Positions 7,265-15,675 of a DNA stretch of 64,000 nt are shown one piece after another. Made by a program: the position numbers and the translations under genes. The DNA is from Streptomyces longwoodensis (GTDB lineage: Bacteria; Actinomycetota; Actinomycetes; Streptomycetales; Streptomycetaceae). Positions within the stretch are counted from its first letter, which is position 1. Every line of letters starts with the position of its first letter. The notes beneath the pieces were generated by a model, which worked only from the letters and a program-made list of their open reading frames with translations, was not told the origin of the DNA and searched no databases. The stretch is taken from assembly GCF_001514125.1 (NCBI RefSeq), contig NZ_KQ948561.1, forward strand, positions 124,001 through 188,000, read 5' to 3'.

Positions 7265-8548
7265 TCAGGCGATGCGCTCCAGCACCACCGGCGACGGGGT
7301 GAACGGCGTGCCCGGCGCCGCGATGTCCCAGGAGCCCTCGACGGCCTGGAGGGCGTAGTCGAAGCGCTCGGGGGTGTCGGTATGCAGGGTCAGCAGCGGC
7401 TGCCCCTCGGTCACCGTGTCCCCGGGCCTGGCGTGCAGCTCGACGCCCGCGGCGGCCTGCACCGGGTCCTCCTTGCGGGCGCGGCCCGCGCCGAGGCGCC
7501 AGGCGGCGATGCCGATGTCGTAGGCGTCCAGCCGGGTCAGCACCCCGCTCGCGGGCGCCTTGACGACGTGCTGTTCCTTGGAGGTGGGCAGCGCCGCGTC
7601 CGGGTCGCCGCCCTGGGCCGCGATCATCCGGCGCCAGACGTCCATCGCCGAGCCGTCGGCCAGCGCCTTCGCCGGGTCCGCATCGCGCACCCCGGCCGCG
7701 TCGAGCATCTCCCGGGCCAGGGCGAGGGTCAGCTCGACCACGTCCGCGGGGCCGCCGCCGGCCAGCACCTCCAGCGACTCGCGGACCTCCAGCGCGTTGC
7801 CGGCGGTCAGGCCGAGCGGGGTGGACATGTCCGTCAGCAGCGCGACGGTGCGCACGCCGTGGTCCGTGCCGAGGCCGACCATGGTCGAGGCCAGCTCGCG
7901 CGCGTCCTCCAGGGTCTTCATGAAGGCGCCGCTGCCGACCTTGACGTCCAGCACCAGCGAGCCGGTGCCCTCGGCGATCTTCTTGGACATGATGGACGAG
8001 GCGATCAGCGGGATGGCCTCCACCGTGCCGGTCACGTCGCGCAGCGCGTACAGCTTCTTGTCGGCGGGGGCCAGTCCGTCGCCGGCCGCGCAGATCACCG
8101 CGCCGGTGGTGTCGAGGACGTGCAGCATCTCCTCGTTGGACAGCAGCGCGCGCCAGCCGGGGATCGACTCCAGCTTGTCCAGCGTGCCGCCGGTGTGGCC
8201 GAGGCCGCGGCCGGACAGCTGCGGGACCGCCGCGCCGCAGGCCGCCACCAGCGGGGCGAGCGGCAGCGTGATCTTGTCGCCGACGCCGCCCGTGGAGTGC
8301 TTGTCGGCGGTCGGCCGGGACAGCGAGGAGAAGTCCATGCGCTCGCCGGAGGCGATCATCGCGGCGGTCCAGCGGGCGATCTCGCGCCGGTTCATGCCGT
8401 TGAGCAGGATCGCCATCGCGAGGGAGGACATCTGCTCGTCGGCGACCTCGCCGCGCGTGTACGCGTCGATGACCCAGTCGATCTGCTCGTCGCTGAGCTC
8501 TCCGCGGTCCCGCTTGGTGCGGATGACGGAGACGGCGTCCATGGCCAT
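7265..8548 (-). CDS. deoA: Thymidine phosphorylase
   Basis: This 427-residue enzyme reversibly phosphorolyses thymidine (and deoxyuridine) to the free base and deoxyribose 1-phosphate. The phosphate-binding signature K-H-S-T-G-G-V-G-D lies at 83-91, followed by S-G-R-G-L-G-H-T-G-G-T-L-D-K-L and K-V-G-S-G-A-F-M-K. The C-terminal pyrimidine-phosphorylase domain (about 340-420) is present, so the length is complete. GGAAGG (8555-8560) sits 6 bp before the first of two near-adjacent ATGs. It lies downstream of cdd, but a T-tailed terminator separates them, so it probably needs read-through or its own promoter. Confidence 0.96.
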   Translation of the reverse strand: MAMDAVSVIRTKRDRGELSDEQIDWVIDAYTRGEVADEQMSSLAMAILLNGMNRREIARWTAAMIASGERMDFSSLSRPTADKHSTGGVGDKITLPLAPLVAACGAAVPQLSGRGLGHTGGTLDKLESIPGWRALLSNEEMLHVLDTTGAVICAAGDGLAPADKKLYALRDVTGTVEAIPLIASSIMSKKIAEGTGSLVLDVKVGSGAFMKTLEDARELASTMVGLGTDHGVRTVALLTDMSTPLGLTAGNALEVRESLEVLAGGGPADVVELTLALAREMLDAAGVRDADPAKALADGSAMDVWRRMIAAQGGDPDAALPTSKEQHVVKAPASGVLTRLDAYDIGIAAWRLGAGRARKEDPVQAAAGVELHARPGDTVTEGQPLLTLHTDTPERFDYALQAVEGSWDIAAPGTPFTPSPVVLERIA

Positions 8549-8577
8549 GGCGTTCCTTCCGGGTGGTTCAAAAAGAG

Positions 8578-8615
8578 CGCGGCCCCTCCGGCCTGACGGA
8601 CTCGGAGGGGCCGCG
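8578..8615 (-). terminator. Intrinsic terminator between cdd and deoA
   Basis: A perfect 13-bp GC-rich stem (8578-8590 with 8603-8615), followed on the minus strand by CTCTTTTT. This is a rare canonical U-tract terminator for this genome and lies only about 30 bp before the deoA start. Confidence 0.85.
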
Positions 8616-8620
8616 GGACG

Positions 8621-9025
8621 TCACTTGGTGAGGTGGTCCGGCCCGAAGGCCTGCGGGAGCATCCGCGCCAGCGGCAGGACGCCCTCGGGGGTCTCCAGCA
8701 GCAGGTCAGGGCCGCCGAACTCGAACAGCAGCTGCCGGCAGCGGCCGCACGGCACCAGCACGTCGCCGTTGCCGTCGACGCACGTGAAGTGCGTCAGCCG
8801 GCCGCCGCCGGTGCGCTGCAGCTCGGAGACCAGCCCGCACTCGGCGCACAGGCCGAGCCCGTAGGAGGCGTTCTCCACGTTGCAGCCGGAGACCGTGCGG
8901 CCGTCGTCGACGAGGGCGGCGACCCCGACCGGGTAGCCCGAGTAGGGGGCGTACGCGTGGCGCATCGCCTCGTGGGCCAGCGCGCGCAGCGCCTCCCAGT
9001 CGCAGGCCCCCTCGGGCGGGGTCAC
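8621..9025 (-). CDS. cdd: Cytidine deaminase
   Basis: This 134-residue tetrameric-type enzyme deaminates cytidine and deoxycytidine to uridine and deoxyuridine. It carries N-V-E-N-A-S-Y and the zinc site C-A-E-C (zinc Cys with the catalytic Glu) plus P-C-G-R-C-R-Q, together giving the three cysteine ligands of the short Cdd class. It starts with a GTG at 9025 that overlaps the permease stop by 4 bp (GTGA), so translation is probably coupled to the upstream transporter genes. The intrinsic terminator begins about 5 bp after the stop. Confidence 0.95.
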   Translation of the reverse strand: MTPPEGACDWEALRALAHEAMRHAYAPYSGYPVGVAALVDDGRTVSGCNVENASYGLGLCAECGLVSELQRTGGGRLTHFTCVDGNGDVLVPCGRCRQLLFEFGGPDLLLETPEGVLPLARMLPQAFGPDHLTK

Positions 9026-10284
9026 TTGCCCTGCCCCTTCCGGTACGGCAGGCCGTCCGCCTTCGGCATCCGCAGGCGCTGCGCGGACAGCGACAGCACC
9101 AGCAGCGTGACGACGTACGGCGCGGCGGTGACGACCTGGCGCGGGACCTCGTCGGTGCCGGCGTACCAGAGGAACATCACGGCGGAGATCACCAGCGTGA
9201 TGACCCCGCTGATCAGCTTGCGGCGCCACAGCAGGTAGACGCCGCCGACCACGAGCAGCATGGCGAGCAGCAGGATCAGCGCGTGCACGTTGGTGGTGCC
9301 GCCGCGCAGGTTGAGGCTGTCGGTGTAGCCGAACAGGCCAGCGCCCAGGGCGAGGCCGCCCGGCATCCAGTTGCCGAAGATCATCGCGGCGAGGCCGATG
9401 TAGCCGCGGCCGGCGGTCTGGCCGTCGAGGTACACGTTGGACGCGACGATCGACAGGAAGGCGCCGCCCAGGCCGGCGAAGCCACCGGAGACGATCACGG
9501 CGATGTACTTGTACTTGTAGACGTTCACGCCGAGGGACTCGGCGGCGACCGGGTTCTCGCCGCAGGAGCGCAGGCGCAGCCCGAACGCCGTGCGCCACAG
9601 CACCCACCAGGTGGCGGGGACCAGGGCGACCGCGACGACGGTCAGCGGCGAGAGGTTGGTGACCAGGCCGCCGACCAGGCCGGCGATGTCGGAGACGAGG
9701 AACCAGTGCTTCTCGTTGAGCGTCTGGAGCCAGCTCGACAGGCCGGGGATGTCGAAGGTGCCCAGCGAGTCGATCGGCGGGGACTGCTTGGAGGAGCCCT
9801 GCGGGGCGTCCTCGAAGGTGAACTTCGACAGGTAGCGGGTGGTGCCGAGGGCCAGGATGTTCAGCGCCACACCGGAGACGATGTGGTTGACGTTGAAGGT
9901 GACCGTGGCGATGGCGTGCAGGACGGCGCCGAGCGCGCCGCCGATGATGCCGAAGGCGACACCGGTCCACGGGCCCCACTGGTAGCCGGCCCAGGCGCCG
10001 AACCAGGTGCCGAGGATCATCATGCCCTCGAGGCCGATGTTGACCACGCCCGCGCGCTCGGCCCACAGGCCGCCGAGGCCGGCGAGGCCGATCGGCACGG
10101 CGAGCCGCAGGGCCGTGGACATCTGGCCGGTGGAGGTGATGCCGTCCGCGCCGGAGATCAGCCGGACGACGGAGGTGAGGACCAGCACGCCCGCGATGAT
10201 CAGCAGGAGTACCGGCAGGGAGAATCGGCGGCTGCCCTTGCCGGGCTGCTGCGCCGTGGGCTTGGCGACGGTCGCGGTGCTCAT
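9022..10284 (-). CDS. Nucleoside ABC transporter permease, second subunit
   Basis: A 420-residue membrane protein of the branched-chain amino acid/ribose permease superfamily, BMP-linked nucleoside type. About nine to ten hydrophobic segments are visible. It contains the conserved E-R-A-G-V-V-N-I-G-L-E-G-M-M (about 70-85) and R-S-C-G-E-N-P-x-A-A-E-S-L-G loop that contacts the ATPase. The extra loop G-S-S-K-Q-S-P-P is probably extracellular. The ATG at 10284 shares one base with the TGA of the preceding permease (TGATG), so the two are coupled. With its partner it forms the pore for nucleoside import. Confidence 0.92.
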   Translation of the reverse strand: MSTATVAKPTAQQPGKGSRRFSLPVLLLIIAGVLVLTSVVRLISGADGITSTGQMSTALRLAVPIGLAGLGGLWAERAGVVNIGLEGMMILGTWFGAWAGYQWGPWTGVAFGIIGGALGAVLHAIATVTFNVNHIVSGVALNILALGTTRYLSKFTFEDAPQGSSKQSPPIDSLGTFDIPGLSSWLQTLNEKHWFLVSDIAGLVGGLVTNLSPLTVVAVALVPATWWVLWRTAFGLRLRSCGENPVAAESLGVNVYKYKYIAVIVSGGFAGLGGAFLSIVASNVYLDGQTAGRGYIGLAAMIFGNWMPGGLALGAGLFGYTDSLNLRGGTTNVHALILLLAMLLVVGGVYLLWRRKLISGVITLVISAVMFLWYAGTDEVPRQVVTAAPYVVTLLVLSLSAQRLRMPKADGLPYRKGQGK

Positions 10285-11408
10285 CAGGCAGCCACCTCCT
10301 TCTGGGCGTTCGGGTTGGCGGCCTCGGCGGCGAGCTGGGCGCCGACCTGCTTCTGCTGGCGGCGCAGGCCCCACTGCCGTACGGCCTCGTACGAGATGAC
10401 GACCGCGAAGACGATCAGGCCCTGCATGATGGTGGCGATCTCCTTCTCGTACGCCACCGGGACGGCGTAGTCGAGGGCGGGGGACGCCTTGTCGAGGAAG
10501 GCCCAGAGCAGGGCGGCCAGGGCGATGCCGCCCGGGTTGTTGCGGCCGAGCAGGGCGATGCCGATGGCGGTGAAGCCGAGGCCCGCCGGGAAGCTCAGCG
10601 AGTAGGTGTGCACGTCGCCGAGGAGCAGCGGCAGGCCGGAGATGCCGGCCACCGCGCCGGAGATCAGCATCGCGGTGAGCACCATGCGCTTGGCGTCGAC
10701 GCCGGAGGCGGCGGCGGCGGTCTCGGACTCGCCGGTGGCGCGCAGGTCGAAGCCGAAGCGGGTGCGGTTGAGGACCAGCCAGTAGGCGATGCCCAGGGCG
10801 ATCGCGAGGAAGACCAGGCCGTAGATCTCGCCGACGTCCTGGCCCAGGTCGATCCCGGGCACCCAGCCGGAGTCCTTCATGATGCCGGTGGTGACGTTGT
10901 CGCCGACCAGCACGCCGAGGTTGTCGGTCAGGGTGAGGTAGCCGATGACGCTGGTGGCGATCGAGTTCAGCATGATCGTCGCGACGACCTCGCTGACGCC
11001 CCGGGTCACCTTCAGCACACCCGCGATGCCCGCCCACATGGCGCCGGTGAGCGCGCCCACCAGCAGCAGCATCGGGACCTGGAGGAAGGACGGCAGGGCG
11101 ACGTGGGCGCCGACCACGGCCGTCATCATCGCGCCGAGGCGGTACTGGCCGTCGACGCCGATGTTGAACAGGTTCATCCGGAAGCCGAGGGCGACCGCGA
11201 TGGCGGCGATGTAGTACAGCGACGCCTGGTTGACGATCAGCACTTGGACGTCGGAGTACCCGGCCTGCTCCAGCATCAGCCGGTACGGCTCGAACGGGTT
11301 CTTGCCGGAGGCGATCAGCACGACCGAGGTCAGCAGGATCGCCGCGACGAGCGCGATGACGGGGCCCGCCACCGCGACGAGCACGCGCTCCTTGTCGAAC
11401 TTCTTCAT
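10284..11408 (-). CDS. Nucleoside ABC transporter permease, first subunit
   Basis: A 374-residue integral membrane protein of the same permease family as its downstream neighbour. It has M-N-L-F-N-I-G-V-D-G-Q-Y, S-E-V-V-A-T-I-M-L-N, and the cytoplasmic coupling loop R-A-T-G-E-S-E-T-A-A-A-A-S-G-V-D. A basic N-terminus (M-K-K-F-D-K-E-R) precedes the first helix. It starts inside the stop region of the ATPase gene (4-bp overlap, 11405-11408), so ATPase, both permeases and cdd form one translationally coupled unit. Confidence 0.92.
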   Translation of the reverse strand: MKKFDKERVLVAVAGPVIALVAAILLTSVVLIASGKNPFEPYRLMLEQAGYSDVQVLIVNQASLYYIAAIAVALGFRMNLFNIGVDGQYRLGAMMTAVVGAHVALPSFLQVPMLLLVGALTGAMWAGIAGVLKVTRGVSEVVATIMLNSIATSVIGYLTLTDNLGVLVGDNVTTGIMKDSGWVPGIDLGQDVGEIYGLVFLAIALGIAYWLVLNRTRFGFDLRATGESETAAAASGVDAKRMVLTAMLISGAVAGISGLPLLLGDVHTYSLSFPAGLGFTAIGIALLGRNNPGGIALAALLWAFLDKASPALDYAVPVAYEKEIATIMQGLIVFAVVISYEAVRQWGLRRQQKQVGAQLAAEAANPNAQKEVAA

Positions 11409-13027
11409 CGGGCCTCGTCCTCCGGGGCGGTGTCCGCCGCGCTGTCTTCGGAATGGTGCAGGTGCCCGGTCGCGGCGCCGGTCATCGCGGAACCGAGCTC
11501 CTCCGGGGTGATGGTGGCGGGGTCGGCGTCGGCGACCAGCTTGCCGTCGAAGATCACCCGCAGGGTGTCCGACAGTCCGATCAGCTCGTCCAGGTCGGCG
11601 GAGATCAGCAGCACCGCCAGGCCCTCGCGGCGGGCCTCGCGGATGCGGTCCCAGATCTGGGCCTGCGCGCCGACGTCCACACCGCGGGTGGGGTGGGCGG
11701 CGATCAGGAACTTGGGGTCGTGGCTCATCTCGCGGCCGACGATCAGCTTCTGCTGGTTGCCGCCGGACAGGGAGGCCGCGGTGACGTCGATGCCGGGGGT
11801 GCGGACGTCGTACTCCTCGACGATCCGGCGGGTGTCGGCCTGCGCACCCTTGGGGTTGAGCCAGAAGCCCTTGGCGTTGGGGGCCTCGGTGACGTGGCCG
11901 AGGATGCGGTTCTCCCAGAGCGGGGCCTCCAGCAGCAGGCCCTGGCGGTGGCGGTCCTCGGGGATGTAGCCGATGCCGGACTCGCGCCGCTTGCGGGTGG
12001 CCCAGGGGGTGATGTCCTCGCCGAGGAAGACGATCTGCCCGGAGTCGGCGGCCTTGGTGCCGATCAGCGCGTCGATCAGCTCGGTCTGGCCGTTGCCCTC
12101 GACACCGGCGATGCCCATGACCTCACCGGCGTGGATGGTGAAGGTGACGTCGTCGAGGACCTTCTTGACCTCGCCGGCGGGCGCGAACTCGGTGAGGCCA
12201 CCGGCGGTGGGCTCCTCCTCCGTACCCACGGACACGGCGCCGCGGGCGTGCACCGTGAGGTTCCTGACCTCCAGCACCGCGCGGTCGGTGACCGTGGACT
12301 CGGCGGTCTCCGGGGTGGGCAGCTCGCTGCCGACCATCATCTCGGCCAGCTGGCGCGGGGTGGTCTTGGCGGGGACGGCCGTCCCGACGGTCGTGCCGCG
12401 CCGGATGACGGTGATCTCGTCGGCGACGGAGAGCACCTCGCCCAGCTTGTGGGAGATGAAGATGACGGACAGGCCCTCGGACTTCAGCCCGCGCAGGTTG
12501 GCGAAGAGCGCGTCGACCTCCTGCGGCACCAGCACGGCGGTCGGCTCGTCGAGGATCAGGGTGCGGGCACCGCGGAAGAGGACCTTGAGGATCTCCACGC
12601 GCTGGCGGTCGGCCACGCCGAGGTCCTCCACCAGGGCGTCGGGGCGCACCCCGAGGCCGTAGCGGTCGGAGATCTCCTGGATCTTGCGGCGGGCCCCGCC
12701 GCCGATGCCGTGCAGCTTCTCGCTGCCGAGGACGACGTTCTCCAGCACGGTGAGGTTGTCGGCCAGCATGAAGTGCTGGTGGACCATGCCGATGCCGCGC
12801 GCGATGGCGTCGGCGGGGCTGGAGAAGGTCACCTGCTCGCCGCCGACCGCGATGGTCCCCTCGTCCGGCTTCTGCATGCCGTAGAGGATCTTCATCAGGG
12901 TCGACTTGCCGGCGCCGTTCTCGCCGACGAGGGCGTGCACGGTGCCCTTGCGGACGGTCAGGTGGATGTCGTGGTTGGCGACGACACCGGGGAACCGCTT
13001 GGTGATGCCCGTGAGCTCCACCGCCAC
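11405..13027 (-). CDS. Nucleoside ABC transporter ATP-binding protein (two ABC domains)
   Basis: About 540 residues with tandem nucleotide-binding domains, as in ribose/nucleoside importers. Domain 1 has Walker A G-E-N-G-A-G-K-S-T (35-43), a weak signature (L-G-V-A-D-R-Q-R) and Walker B L-I-L-D-E-P-T. Domain 2 has a degenerate Walker A (G-V-E-G-N-G-Q-T-E), signature L-S-G-G-N-Q-Q-K and A-H-P-T-R-G-V-D. The given start is the first in-frame GTG, which has no ribosome-binding site. The frame continues upstream to an ATC at 13067-13069, which sits 8 bp after a strong GAGGAG (13078-13083); initiation there would add 14 residues. A CTACGCGCGTAG element lies at 13099-13110. Confidence 0.92.
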   Translation of the reverse strand: MAVELTGITKRFPGVVANHDIHLTVRKGTVHALVGENGAGKSTLMKILYGMQKPDEGTIAVGGEQVTFSSPADAIARGIGMVHQHFMLADNLTVLENVVLGSEKLHGIGGGARRKIQEISDRYGLGVRPDALVEDLGVADRQRVEILKVLFRGARTLILDEPTAVLVPQEVDALFANLRGLKSEGLSVIFISHKLGEVLSVADEITVIRRGTTVGTAVPAKTTPRQLAEMMVGSELPTPETAESTVTDRAVLEVRNLTVHARGAVSVGTEEEPTAGGLTEFAPAGEVKKVLDDVTFTIHAGEVMGIAGVEGNGQTELIDALIGTKAADSGQIVFLGEDITPWATRKRRESGIGYIPEDRHRQGLLLEAPLWENRILGHVTEAPNAKGFWLNPKGAQADTRRIVEEYDVRTPGIDVTAASLSGGNQQKLIVGREMSHDPKFLIAAHPTRGVDVGAQAQIWDRIREARREGLAVLLISADLDELIGLSDTLRVIFDGKLVADADPATITPEELGSAMTGAATGHLHHSEDSAADTAPEDEAR

Positions 13028-13066
13028 TGTCGACGGAGCGGTGAGCGGAGGGCTGCTGGACGCGTC

Positions 13067-13083
13067 GATGGCGCACTCTCCTC
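13067..13083 (-). promoter_or_regulatory. Strong ribosome-binding site facing an in-frame ATC codon
   Basis: GAGGAG at 13078-13083 is followed 8 bp later by ATC (13067-13069), in frame with the ABC ATPase. No in-frame ATG, GTG or TTG occurs between the site and the GTG at 13027. Confidence 0.5.
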
Positions 13084-13098
13084 GGGAAAGGGGCCGCT

Positions 13099-13110
13099 CT
13101 ACGCGCGTAG
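13099..13110. promoter_or_regulatory. Palindromic operator CTACGCGCGTAG before the ABC operon
   Basis: A perfect copy of the add-leader palindrome, about 16 bp upstream of the ribosome-binding site of the ATPase gene and just downstream of an AT-rich TATTTAAA segment (minus strand) that could be a -10 region. Repression by occlusion is inferred. Confidence 0.65.
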
Positions 13111-13185
13111 CGCCCCTGCTTTAAATAGTGCCCGGACCTGATCGCACTGCTTCCAGTCTGATCCGTTCCGAGCATTGTGCCGCGC

Positions 13186-13225
13186 GAACGGGGCGCGGGG
13201 AGGCCATCCTCCGCGCGCCCCGTTC
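13186..13225 (-). terminator. Terminator after first BMP gene
   Basis: A 12-bp perfect stem (13186-13197 with 13214-13225); the intervening 16 nt contain a further short complementary segment, extending the hairpin. It lies downstream of the BMP lipoprotein stop at 13296 and separates it from the ABC operon. Confidence 0.75.
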
Positions 13226-13295
13226 CGTGGCGGTAACGCTGTCATGACAGCGCCCTTTTGGCCATGGTCCGTACGGCCTCTGCGGCCGCGCCGGG

Positions 13296-14345
13296 TCAGG
13301 AGGTCTTGACGGTGATGGTGCCGTTCTTGATGCCTTCCTCGGCCTTGTTCACGGCGTCCTGGATCGCCTTGTCGTTCGCGAACGTCGGGTTCGAGTCCGA
13401 CAGGCTCACGCCGCCGTTGGCCAGGCTGCCGCGGATCTCACCGGTCTCCGGCTTGTCGTCGTGGACGGACTTGGCCAGGCCGTAGACCGCGCCCTCGACG
13501 TTCTTCATGGCCGAGGTGAGGATCGAGGCCTTGTACTTGGCCAGCGCGTCCTGCTTGTACTGGTCGGAGTCGACGCCGATCGCCCAGACCTTGTGCGCCG
13601 AGGCGGCCTTGATGACGCCCTGGCCGGACAGGCCGGCGGCGGCGTAGATGACGTCCGCACCGGCGTCGATCTGGCCGTCGGCCGCACTCTCGCCCTTGTC
13701 GGGGCTGGAGAAGCCGCCCTCGGCGGCGGTCTCGGTCAGGTACTGCGACTTGACCGTGACGCCCTTCTTGGTGTCCGCGACGCCCTGCTTGAAGCCGGCC
13801 TCGAACTTGTGGATCAGGGGCACGTCCACGCCGCCGATGAAGCCGACGACGTTGGACTTGGTGGCCTTGGCGGCGGCCACGCCCGCCAGGTAGGACGCCT
13901 GCTCCTCGTGGAAGACGAGGTTGGCGACGTTCTTCGCCTGGAAGGAGTTGTCGTCGACGATGCCGAAGGTGGTCTTCGGGAACTTGGCCGCGACCTCCTT
14001 GACGGCCGGCGCGTACGCGAAGCCGACGCCGATCACCGGGTTGTAGCCCTGCTTGGCGAGGGTCTCCAGGCGCTGCGTCTTGTCCGCGTCGGACTCGCCG
14101 TCCTGCGGCTCGACGGCGGCCGACTTGTAGCCGAACTCCTTGTCGGCCTTCTCCAGGCCGGCGGTGGCCGCGTCATTGAAGGACTGGTCACCCTTGCCGC
14201 CGACGTCGTACGCCAGCGCGAGGCCCAGGTTCTTGTCACTGCTGTCGGAGGACGACGACGTGGACGAGCTTCCGCAAGCGGAAACCGTCACGGCGAGGAC
14301 TGCGGTAGCAACACCCGCAACCGCGATACGGGACACCCGGCGCAT
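13296..14345 (-). CDS. BMP-family nucleoside-binding lipoprotein (copy 1)
   Basis: A 349-residue basic membrane protein/PnrA-type substrate-binding lipoprotein. The signal peptide ends in lipobox V-S-A-C with the lipidated Cys24, followed by a Ser-rich linker. Ligand-domain motifs include D-V-G-G-K-G-D-Q-S-F-N-D, G-F-I-G-G-V-D-V-P-L-I-H-K-F and W-A-I-G-V-D-S-D-Q-Y. It is anchored outside the membrane and presents purine or other nucleosides to the adjacent ABC permeases. The ATG at 14345 has AAAGGAG upstream. It is a paralogue of the next gene upstream and has its own leader element and terminator, so it is probably transcribed separately. Confidence 0.92.
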   Translation of the reverse strand: MRRVSRIAVAGVATAVLAVTVSACGSSSTSSSSDSSDKNLGLALAYDVGGKGDQSFNDAATAGLEKADKEFGYKSAAVEPQDGESDADKTQRLETLAKQGYNPVIGVGFAYAPAVKEVAAKFPKTTFGIVDDNSFQAKNVANLVFHEEQASYLAGVAAAKATKSNVVGFIGGVDVPLIHKFEAGFKQGVADTKKGVTVKSQYLTETAAEGGFSSPDKGESAADGQIDAGADVIYAAAGLSGQGVIKAASAHKVWAIGVDSDQYKQDALAKYKASILTSAMKNVEGAVYGLAKSVHDDKPETGEIRGSLANGGVSLSDSNPTFANDKAIQDAVNKAEEGIKNGTITVKTS

Positions 14346-14400
14346 GGAACGAGACTCCTTTGTGCAAGCGCCCATACCAGGCGCTGGTTCCGCCGCAGCG

Positions 14401-14412
14401 TAACGCGCGTAG
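14401..14412. promoter_or_regulatory. Operator-like element before BMP copy 1
   Basis: TAACGCGCGTAG, matching 10 of 12 positions of the perfect palindrome, about 56 bp upstream of the BMP ATG. The same TAACGCGCGTAG is found before BMP copy 2. Confidence 0.55.
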
Positions 14413-14488
14413 ACCAGACGGAAAAACCCTTCTGTCCGGTCCGTTATCGAGCTGTGGCCGCATTTTGCCGCCAGACTACGGACAGCAA

Positions 14489-14517
14489 TGCGCCCCTTGC
14501 GGGAGGCAAGGGGCGCA
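14489..14517 (-). terminator. Terminator after BMP copy 2
   Basis: A perfect 12-bp stem (14489-14500 with 14506-14517) with a 5-nt loop, between the copy 2 stop (14602) and the copy 1 leader. Confidence 0.8.
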
Positions 14518-14601
14518 CGGATCGCAAAGGGCCCGGAGGGCCCAGTGGGCCCGGAAAAAGTCAGACCTTTCGGCCCGCCGGGGTTCCGCGGTGGCGGACG
14601 G

Positions 14602-15675
14602 TCACTGGGTCTTGACGGTGACCTTGCCGGAGGTGATGTCCTGCTTGGCCTTGTCGACCGCGCCGACCACGTCGGTCATCGCCTTGTACTTCGGGTTGGA
14701 GTCGGCGAAGCCGACGCCGTCGTTGGAGAGGCTGCCGCGGACCACGCCGCTCAGCGGCTTGCCCTCGTGGACCGACTTGACCAGGTCGTAGACCGCGCCG
14801 CCGACGTTCTTCAGGGCCGAGCCGAGGATGTGGTCCTTGTACGCGGCCAGCGAGCTCTGGCTGTACTGGTCGGAGTCGACGCCGATGACCCAGATCCCCT
14901 TGGACGCGCCCTCGGAGATCACGCCCTGACCGGACAGGCCGGCCGCGTGGTAGATCACGTCGACGCCCTTCTCGATCTGGCCGCCGGCGCCCTCCTTGCC
15001 CTTGTCGGGGCTGGAGAAGCCGCCCTCGGCCGGGGTCTCGGTGAGGTACTGCGACTCGATCTTGATGTTCGGGTTCACCGACTTGGCGCCCTGGACGTAC
15101 CCGGCCTCGAACTTGTGGATCAGCGGGATGTCGACACCGCCGATGAAGCCGATGTGCGCCTTCTTCGACGCCTTCGCGGCGGCCACGCCGGCGAGGTAGG
15201 ACGCCTGCTCCTCGTGGAAGACCAGGTCGGCGACGTTCTTCGCCTGGACGGTCTCGTCGTCGATGATCCCGAAGGTGGTCTTCGGGAACTTCGCGGCCAC
15301 CGCCTTCACGGCCGGCGCGTAGATGTAGCCGACGCCGATGACGGGGTTGTAGCCGGCCTGGGCCAGCTGGGTCAGGCGCTGCACCTTGTCCGCGTCGGAC
15401 TCGCCGTCCTGCGGCTCGACGTCCCGGCCGCTGAGGCCGAACTCCTTCTCCGCCTTCTGGAACCCCGCGTAGGCCGCGTCGTTGAAGGACTGGTCGCCCT
15501 TGCCGCCGATGTCGTACGCCAGGCCGATGCCCTTGCCCGTGTAGCCGCCGGCGGACTCCTTGTCACCGCCCTTGGAGCTGGTGCTGGACTCGCCGCACCC
15601 GGCGGCCGCGAGCGCGACGACCGCGACGGCCACCGCTGCCTGGGAGACCCTGCTCCCCCGAGAGATCAGACGCAT
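14602..15675 (-). CDS. BMP-family nucleoside-binding lipoprotein (copy 2)
   Basis: A 357-residue paralogue of the adjacent BMP gene. The lipoprotein signal ends A-A-G-C (Cys27), then a Ser/Lys/Gly linker. It shares D-I-G-G-K-G-D-Q-S-F-N-D, E-P-Q-D-G-E-S-D-A-D-K, G-F-I-G-G-V-D-I-P-L-I-H-K-F and G-V-D-S-D-Q-Y with copy 1. Two binding proteins feeding one ABC complex would widen substrate range. The ATG at 15675 follows GAAGG. A TAACGCGCGTAG element lies about 90 bp upstream, in the same class as those before add, the ABC ATPase and BMP copy 1. Confidence 0.92.
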   Translation of the reverse strand: MRLISRGSRVSQAAVAVAVVALAAAGCGESSTSSKGGDKESAGGYTGKGIGLAYDIGGKGDQSFNDAAYAGFQKAEKEFGLSGRDVEPQDGESDADKVQRLTQLAQAGYNPVIGVGYIYAPAVKAVAAKFPKTTFGIIDDETVQAKNVADLVFHEEQASYLAGVAAAKASKKAHIGFIGGVDIPLIHKFEAGYVQGAKSVNPNIKIESQYLTETPAEGGFSSPDKGKEGAGGQIEKGVDVIYHAAGLSGQGVISEGASKGIWVIGVDSDQYSQSSLAAYKDHILGSALKNVGGAVYDLVKSVHEGKPLSGVVRGSLSNDGVGFADSNPKYKAMTDVVGAVDKAKQDITSGKVTVKTQ

